A stretch of 19,944 nt of DNA from NCBI GenBank assembly GCA_017995695.1, contig JAGOIJ010000010.1, forward strand, positions 1 through 19,944, written 5' to 3'. Below the pieces are notes generated by a model. The model saw nothing but the letters and a program-made list of their open reading frames with translations. It was not told the DNA's origin and made no database searches. Below are positions 15,823 to 19,944 of the stretch, piece by piece. Each line of letters opens with the position of its first letter. Within the stretch, counting starts at the first letter, position 1. The position numbers and the translations under genes are program-made. This DNA is from Candidatus Omnitrophota bacterium. Lineage in GTDB: Bacteria > Omnitrophota > Gorgyraeia > Gygaellales > Profunditerraquicolaceae.

Positions 15823-16704
15823 ATGCGAGGCAATAACCAAATAGATATGGTTAAGAAGCTCTCGGTGATTATTATAACGTATAACGAAGCTAAAAAGATA
15901 CGGGCTTGTCTGGAGAGCGTACGCTGGGCAGATGAAATTATTATTTTTGATTCATTGAGTAAAGACGCGACTCTTAAAATTGCGAGAGAATTTACCGATA
16001 AGATATTTCAAAGATCCTGGAGTTGCTATGGAGAACAAAAGAATATTGCAGCAAGCCATGCTCAAGGCGAATGGATTTTATTTTTGGACGCCGATGAAAG
16101 AGTGTCCGAGCCCTTAGTAGCAGAGATTAAAAAAGTAATTAATAATAATTCTTTGCCATATGACGGCTATGATATGCCCCGTCAGCTATTTTATTTAAAT
16201 AGATTAGTTCGGTATGGCGAGTGGAGCGTAGATTTAAAATTAAGATTAATCCGCAAGGGCGCGGGCATGTGGTCACAGGCGAGGGTCCACGAAGAGCTGA
16301 TTCTTGACGGACCCTTGGGACACTTGCATGGCCCAATTCTTCACCACAGTTATGACAGCATTGCTCTTCATATTAAGAAACTTAATCGCTATAGCTCATT
16401 ATATGCAATGGACTTATTTGATTGCCGCGCTCCGTTTAGGTTTTCCCAGATCGTTATGCTGCCCTTTTCTAGATTTACCGAAGGCTATTTTCTAAATAAG
16501 GGTTTTTTAGATGGCATAATCGGTTTTTGGGTTGCCTTGATGCAGTCCTGCGAGGTATTTTTAAGATATGTTAAGTTATTGATTCTTATTGTAAAGCATA
16601 TACCTACAGGCAAAAGTGATAAGGTAGCCACAGATATCCATGTCTACCGTCGCACTATTAAAAACTTAAACACTCGTACGTATGAAATTATAACAACGCA
16701 ATAA
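15823..16704 (+). CDS. GT2 glycosyltransferase, WaaE/KdtX-like
   Basis: A 293-aa family 2 glycosyltransferase, likely adding glucose or a similar sugar to the lipopolysaccharide core from a nucleotide-sugar. KKLSVIIITYNEAKKI (11-26) is the nucleotide-binding start, SVRWADEIIIFDSLSKD (32-48) follows, and FLDADERV (87-94) holds the metal-binding DAD (89-91). WSCYGEQKN (66-74) and the histidine-rich HHSYDSI segment resemble WaaE-type enzymes. The C-terminus (about 222-263) is hydrophobic and may touch the membrane. An in-frame ATG at 15847 would remove eight residues and gives a more typical family N-terminus; TAAGG lies 12 nt before 15823, so neither start is well supported. It begins 20 nt after the broken GT9, and a 6-bp inverted repeat (16703-16718) overlaps its stop. 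Confidence 0.85.
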   Translation: MRGNNQIDMVKKLSVIIITYNEAKKIRACLESVRWADEIIIFDSLSKDATLKIAREFTDKIFQRSWSCYGEQKNIAASHAQGEWILFLDADERVSEPLVAEIKKVINNNSLPYDGYDMPRQLFYLNRLVRYGEWSVDLKLRLIRKGAGMWSQARVHEELILDGPLGHLHGPILHHSYDSIALHIKKLNRYSSLYAMDLFDCRAPFRFSQIVMLPFSRFTEGYFLNKGFLDGIIGFWVALMQSCEVFLRYVKLLILIVKHIPTGKSDKVATDIHVYRRTIKNLNTRTYEIITTQ

Positions 16705-16751
16705 GGATATTCATCCTTGGTAAAAATCTCCTGTTGGGCGGGAGGAAAGCG

Positions 16752-18404
16752 ATGTTTCTAAAAAAAATAATTAACACGTCCTTAGTAAAGATTGATAGAA
16801 GATTTTTGTTTTTAATGATCGCGCTCAGTTTGGTTTTACGTATACTCACCCTTAAAACGCATGGTTTCTGGGTTGATGAGGCGCGGCAGTTTTGGGTTTC
16901 TCAAGGTCTATCGGCTTTTAGAATCATTCAGGGGGGACCTTTTGATGCGAGATGGGTAAGCTTATTTGAAGATTCGTCGACCCATTTTCTAGGCTCTCCA
17001 ATTTTTACCCTGATGATCCATTATTGGTCGAAAATATCGTGCGCAGAATTATGGCTTAGGGTGCTTCCTTTGGTTTTTGCTATTGGCGTATTGCCAATAA
17101 TGTATAGGATCGCGCGATTATGTTCATTTTCTAAGACAACAGCTCTTTTTATAACTACTTTTTGTTCGTGGAATGCCGCGTGGGTTTATTATTCAATAGA
17201 ATTAAGGCCATATTCGTTCGAGATATTTTGTACAGCCTTAACGTTCCTTTTGTTTTTAAGGTTGTCTGCCAATCCAAATGTTTCGGTTCTTCGTTATATG
17301 TGGCTTGCGTTAAGTATGATTCTGGGAATATTTTCTGGTTATGGGTACGGTTTCTATGTTCCTTTTGTTGCCACTTACGCAATTTATTTCTTACGTATAA
17401 ATTCCGGAAGGCCTAACGCAAACATCATTGGCAAGGTATTGATTATCTTAGCACCGGTGTTTATTTATTTCTCATACATGTATTATTTTTTGTTTATTAT
17501 GCGTACATCTACAGGGCAGGAATTAAGTTTCCCTAGGGTTTACAATCTTACCTCATGCTATCTTCCATTTTTGCATACTTCTATCCATGATGACCTATGG
17601 CTATATGGCGGGAGCGTAGTAATCTCTATTTTTTCAGTTATCCTCTATCAGTTTTTCTATTATTTTCGGTTAAATTTTGATTTTTTGCAATATTCTGCAA
17701 TCTTAAAATGGTTTTTTTCTGCTTTGGGAGTGGCATTGCTTATTGGCATTGTCTATTGCATGCGTTTAATTTTTAAGAAAAAAAATAAACCTGAAGGGAT
17801 CATTTTAGTAGCACTACTCTATGTGCTGTGTGCCTACGTTATCGCTTCAAGTATGGGACTCTTCCCCATGGGTCCAATTCGTCAAAATCTTTTTTTCAGC
17901 CCGGTATTGTTTATGAGTTTTTTTATTATTTTAAGGCATGACTGGAGAGTTTTAAGAAAGCCGAAGTTGAGCTTGAATTTTTTCGCAATGGTCTTCTTAT
18001 ATATGATGGTGATGATTAGTTTGTTGCGCGCTTATGAATCAACGGTTTTCGGAAGACATCACGAAGAAATTATCCCCGCGCTAAAAAGAATAGAAGCGGT
18101 TTACCGTCCTGGCGATAGCGTGTGCGTTTTTGTTAACAAAAGAAGTGAACCTGTTTTCTTTTACGAATGGAAATATGCTCGGATTCCTTGGGTGATGACC
18201 TTGCAGCTAAAAGATATATTTGCTGATCCTGCTTTCAAAGGGGGAGCAAACACCGGATATGATTATCAATGGTATCTATTTGCATCAGATGGTCAATTAA
18301 AAAATAGAATAAAAAAGCGTTTAATCAAAGAAGGCGTTATAGTAGACGAAGAACAAGTTGTGTTGCCGAGAACGATTATTTTCAGGGCAAGAAGAAGAGG
18401 GTGA
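16752..18404 (+). CDS. GT-C membrane glycosyltransferase (PMT/ArnT-like)
   Basis: A 550-aa multi-pass inner-membrane protein, likely transferring a sugar from a polyprenyl-phosphate-sugar to a lipid or glycan on the periplasmic side. After a first hydrophobic helix (about 18-34), the first periplasmic loop carries HGFWVDEARQFW with D42-E43, the acidic pair typical of GT-C enzymes. About ten further hydrophobic segments follow, and the C-terminal 120 residues are soluble. GT39/GT83-like families fit best; acceptor and donor are unknown. The frame is open six codons upstream to a TTG at 16734, but GGAGG (16741-16745) lies 6 nt before ATG 16752, which settles the start. It stands 47 nt after the GT2 gene and 3 nt before the next gene. 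Confidence 0.8.
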   Translation: MFLKKIINTSLVKIDRRFLFLMIALSLVLRILTLKTHGFWVDEARQFWVSQGLSAFRIIQGGPFDARWVSLFEDSSTHFLGSPIFTLMIHYWSKISCAELWLRVLPLVFAIGVLPIMYRIARLCSFSKTTALFITTFCSWNAAWVYYSIELRPYSFEIFCTALTFLLFLRLSANPNVSVLRYMWLALSMILGIFSGYGYGFYVPFVATYAIYFLRINSGRPNANIIGKVLIILAPVFIYFSYMYYFLFIMRTSTGQELSFPRVYNLTSCYLPFLHTSIHDDLWLYGGSVVISIFSVILYQFFYYFRLNFDFLQYSAILKWFFSALGVALLIGIVYCMRLIFKKKNKPEGIILVALLYVLCAYVIASSMGLFPMGPIRQNLFFSPVLFMSFFIILRHDWRVLRKPKLSLNFFAMVFLYMMVMISLLRAYESTVFGRHHEEIIPALKRIEAVYRPGDSVCVFVNKRSEPVFFYEWKYARIPWVMTLQLKDIFADPAFKGGANTGYDYQWYLFASDGQLKNRIKKRLIKEGVIVDEEQVVLPRTIIFRARRRG

Positions 18405-18407
18405 AAT

Positions 18408-18923
18408 ATGGCTAGGGCAATGATTAAGCAGTATGTGCCTTCCGATGTATGTCTTACGTGCCAAGGGTGCTGTCGTTTTGCGGCGTGGGATTCAGTCTGG
18501 TCGCCCTGTCTTTTAGATGAAGAAATACAGGAGTTTATCGATAAAGATCTGCCACCCGCCTGCATTACGCAAACAAAAAAATTGACTCCCGTTCCTCTGG
18601 AAGGGGGCGGGGGATATCGGTGCCCCTTTTTAGAAGGTTCGACAAACCACTGCAAGGTGTATACCTTCCGGCCCTTTGAATGCCAGTTGTATCCATTTCT
18701 TTTGAGCATGCGTAATAAAAAGATTTCACTGACTGTTGATCCGCATTGCCCCTACGTTGTTAAGACTATGCATACGCCAGCATTTAAAGAGTATGTTGAA
18801 TATTTGACGAAAACGCTTAATACTGCCCGTTTTCGCGCTTTGCTTATCAGCAATCCCCAGATTTTACAAGCTTACGAAGATGTGCTCGACATTGCTGAAG
18901 TAAGATTGTCCGATGGACCTTAA
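18408..18923 (+). CDS. YkgJ-type cysteine-cluster protein
   Basis: A 171-aa protein of the YkgJ (CxxCxxCC) family, thought to bind zinc or an iron-sulfur cluster; the function is not established. VCLTCQGCC supplies C15, C18, C21 and C22. C34, C72 in RCPFL, C82, and C92 in RPFECQLYPF complete the usual set, and C114 in DPHCP is an additional cysteine. The helical C-terminus (about 125-165) has no known motif. No signal peptide is seen. ATG 18408 sits 3 nt after the stop of the membrane glycosyltransferase and follows AGAGGGTG; an ATG at 18420 is possible. Its end overlaps the next gene by 11 nt. Base composition returns here to that of the trehalose region. Confidence 0.85.
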   Translation: MARAMIKQYVPSDVCLTCQGCCRFAAWDSVWSPCLLDEEIQEFIDKDLPPACITQTKKLTPVPLEGGGGYRCPFLEGSTNHCKVYTFRPFECQLYPFLLSMRNKKISLTVDPHCPYVVKTMHTPAFKEYVEYLTKTLNTARFRALLISNPQILQAYEDVLDIAEVRLSDGP

Positions 18924-19812
18924 GACCCTTACTCTTGCGGATAGGCCGCTGATACAACGCTTCCTTAAGAAAACGCCGCATGTATTATCGAGTTATACCT
19001 TTGCCAACATATATATATGGAAAGCATTATATAACGTTCGCTGGGCCACTATCCGCGGCTGCTTGTGCATTTTTTTTCAAGACGCCTTTGGATGGTTCTT
19101 GTATCTTCCTCCGTTGGGTTCAAAGCTAAACGAGGGCGCAGTCGCCGAGGCGTTTGATTTTATGGATCGCTGTAATAAAAATGATGATATGTCGCGCATT
19201 GAAAACGTTGAGGAAAACCAAGCGGATTTTTTTGAGCAATCTGGTTATCTCTGCCGCCAAAAACCCGGGGAGTACTTGTATCTACGCCAGGCAATGGCGC
19301 AACTGCGCGGAAATGCCCTTAAGCATAAACGCGCAAGCGTTAATTTTTTTCGCAAGCACAGCTCATACGAGTATATCCCTTTTGAAAAACGTAACCGCGC
19401 TGATTGTTTAAGCGTATATGATCAGTGGATGCGCGAGCGCGCATCCCATTGTGCAGATGCGTTGTACCAGGGGATGCTTAAGGATAGCCTTGCTACGTTG
19501 CAGCTGGCCCTGCGCGCGCATAAAGCATTGCAGCTTGTGGGAAGGGTAGTGAAAGTTGACGGGCGCATCAAGGCATTTACCTTTGGTATGCCTATTAACA
19601 AAACTATGTTTTGCATCCTGTATGAAATAGCGGATTTATCGGTTAAAGGATTAAGCCAGTTTATCTTCAGCGCTTTTTGCGATGAGCTTAAGTCCTATAC
19701 CTATATTAATGCTATGGATGATTCAGGACTCGCATCATTGGAGCGCGTCAAGCGCTCGTACCAGCCTACGCACATACTCACTAATACTATCGTGACCAGA
19801 CATGTTCACTAA
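18913..19812 (+). CDS. DUF2156 / LPG-synthase C-terminal-like transferase
   Basis: A 299-aa protein resembling the soluble domain of phosphatidylglycerol lysyltransferases (DUF2156), a tandem GNAT fold. The N-terminal half has the LSSYTFANIYIW motif (25-36) and a YLPPLG strand. The second half begins with YLYLRQAMAQLRGNALKHKR (121-140), matching the family's conserved tyrosine and KG..KR region. It has no transmembrane part, unlike true MprF, so lipid aminoacylation is not assured; stand-alone members are found in many bacteria with no fixed role. ATG 18913 lies inside the end of the previous gene (11-nt overlap), and its own stop overlaps the next start by 11 nt, so the three genes are probably translated together. 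Confidence 0.82.
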   Translation: MDLKTLTLADRPLIQRFLKKTPHVLSSYTFANIYIWKALYNVRWATIRGCLCIFFQDAFGWFLYLPPLGSKLNEGAVAEAFDFMDRCNKNDDMSRIENVEENQADFFEQSGYLCRQKPGEYLYLRQAMAQLRGNALKHKRASVNFFRKHSSYEYIPFEKRNRADCLSVYDQWMRERASHCADALYQGMLKDSLATLQLALRAHKALQLVGRVVKVDGRIKAFTFGMPINKTMFCILYEIADLSVKGLSQFIFSAFCDELKSYTYINAMDDSGLASLERVKRSYQPTHILTNTIVTRHVH

Positions 19813-19944
19813 GCATCTTAATGAGGTTGAATTTACAATTTTTGATACCGAGACAACCGGGCTTGATCCTGAATCCGGTGACCGGATAATCGAGATAGCT
19901 GCCATGCGTTTTAAGGCCGACACAATCCTTGCGACCTTTGAGAG
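19802..19944 (+). CDS. DnaQ-type 3'-5' exonuclease, partial (5' end only)
   Basis: The first 47 codons of a gene cut by the window edge. ATG 19802 overlaps the preceding stop by 11 nt. The protein begins with a short leader and then VEFTIFDTETTGLDP, where D15 and E17 are the Exo I acidic residues of the DEDD exonuclease family, followed by GDRIIEIAAMRF. Relatives include the epsilon subunit of DNA polymerase III, ribonuclease T-like enzymes and exonucleases fused to other domains; the missing part decides which. Reading frame and motif are clear, so the gene is real despite its short visible length. Confidence 0.85.
   Translation, partial: MFTKHLNEVEFTIFDTETTGLDPESGDRIIEIAAMRFKADTILATFE

Noticed and set aside
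16703..16718. Inverted repeat AAGGAT-ATTC-ATCCTT at the end of the GT2 gene as a terminator
   Set aside because: Only 6 bp with no T-run, overlapping the stop codon, and the next gene starts about 34 nt later; chance is likely.

Overview
The window reads as a piece of chromosome from a Gram-negative bacterium. Two lines point that way: a signal-peptide-bearing outer-membrane beta-barrel protein ending in phenylalanine, and heptosyltransferase-family (GT9) genes of lipopolysaccharide type. Base composition is moderate, several genes start with TTG, and the mix of genes (membrane-bound trehalose-phosphate synthase, B12-type radical SAM protein, many glycosyltransferases) would fit an uncultured lineage such as Omnitrophota/PVC or a deltaproteobacterium-like group. 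That placement is inference; nothing here proves it. All genes lie on the + strand.

Layout. (1) 1-140: a complete tRNA-Asp(GTC) followed by two perfect inverted repeats. (2) 233-6847: a compact, probably single transcription unit starting at a good sigma70-like promoter (TTGATG-N17-TATAAT). It holds a membrane-anchored sensor/HAMP/GT20 trehalose-6-phosphate synthase, an OtsB phosphatase, a small DUF5752-like protein made of two diverged repeats, a TreT-type trehalose synthase and an outer-membrane barrel, and it ends at a perfect 12-bp hairpin. Two routes to trehalose therefore sit together, one of them fused to an apparent extracytoplasmic sensor. (3) 6890-7210: a free-standing tRNA-binding (Trbp111/MetRS C-terminal type) domain. 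(4) 7326-18404: a visibly more AT-rich surface-glycan region. In order it has a large GT-B-like protein, a nucleotidyltransferase-fold protein, an intact GT9 heptosyltransferase, an FkbM-like methyltransferase, a B12-type radical SAM enzyme, a second GT9 gene broken by a frameshift, a WaaE-like GT2 and a GT-C membrane glycosyltransferase. (5) 18408-end: a tight run of a YkgJ-type cysteine-cluster protein, a DUF2156 acyl/aminoacyltransferase-like protein and the start of a DnaQ-type 3'-5' exonuclease, with successive 11-nt overlaps.

The most distinctive element is the trehalose operon: a GT20 enzyme built like a chemoreceptor (TM, periplasmic Cache/PAS-like domain, TM, HAMP, catalytic domain), which suggests trehalose synthesis gated directly by an external signal. 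The glycan region probably builds lipopolysaccharide core or another surface polysaccharide. No CRISPR array, transposase, integrase or rRNA was seen. No gene-free stretch exceeds 300 bases; the longest (77-329) holds the tRNA-distal hairpins and the promoter.
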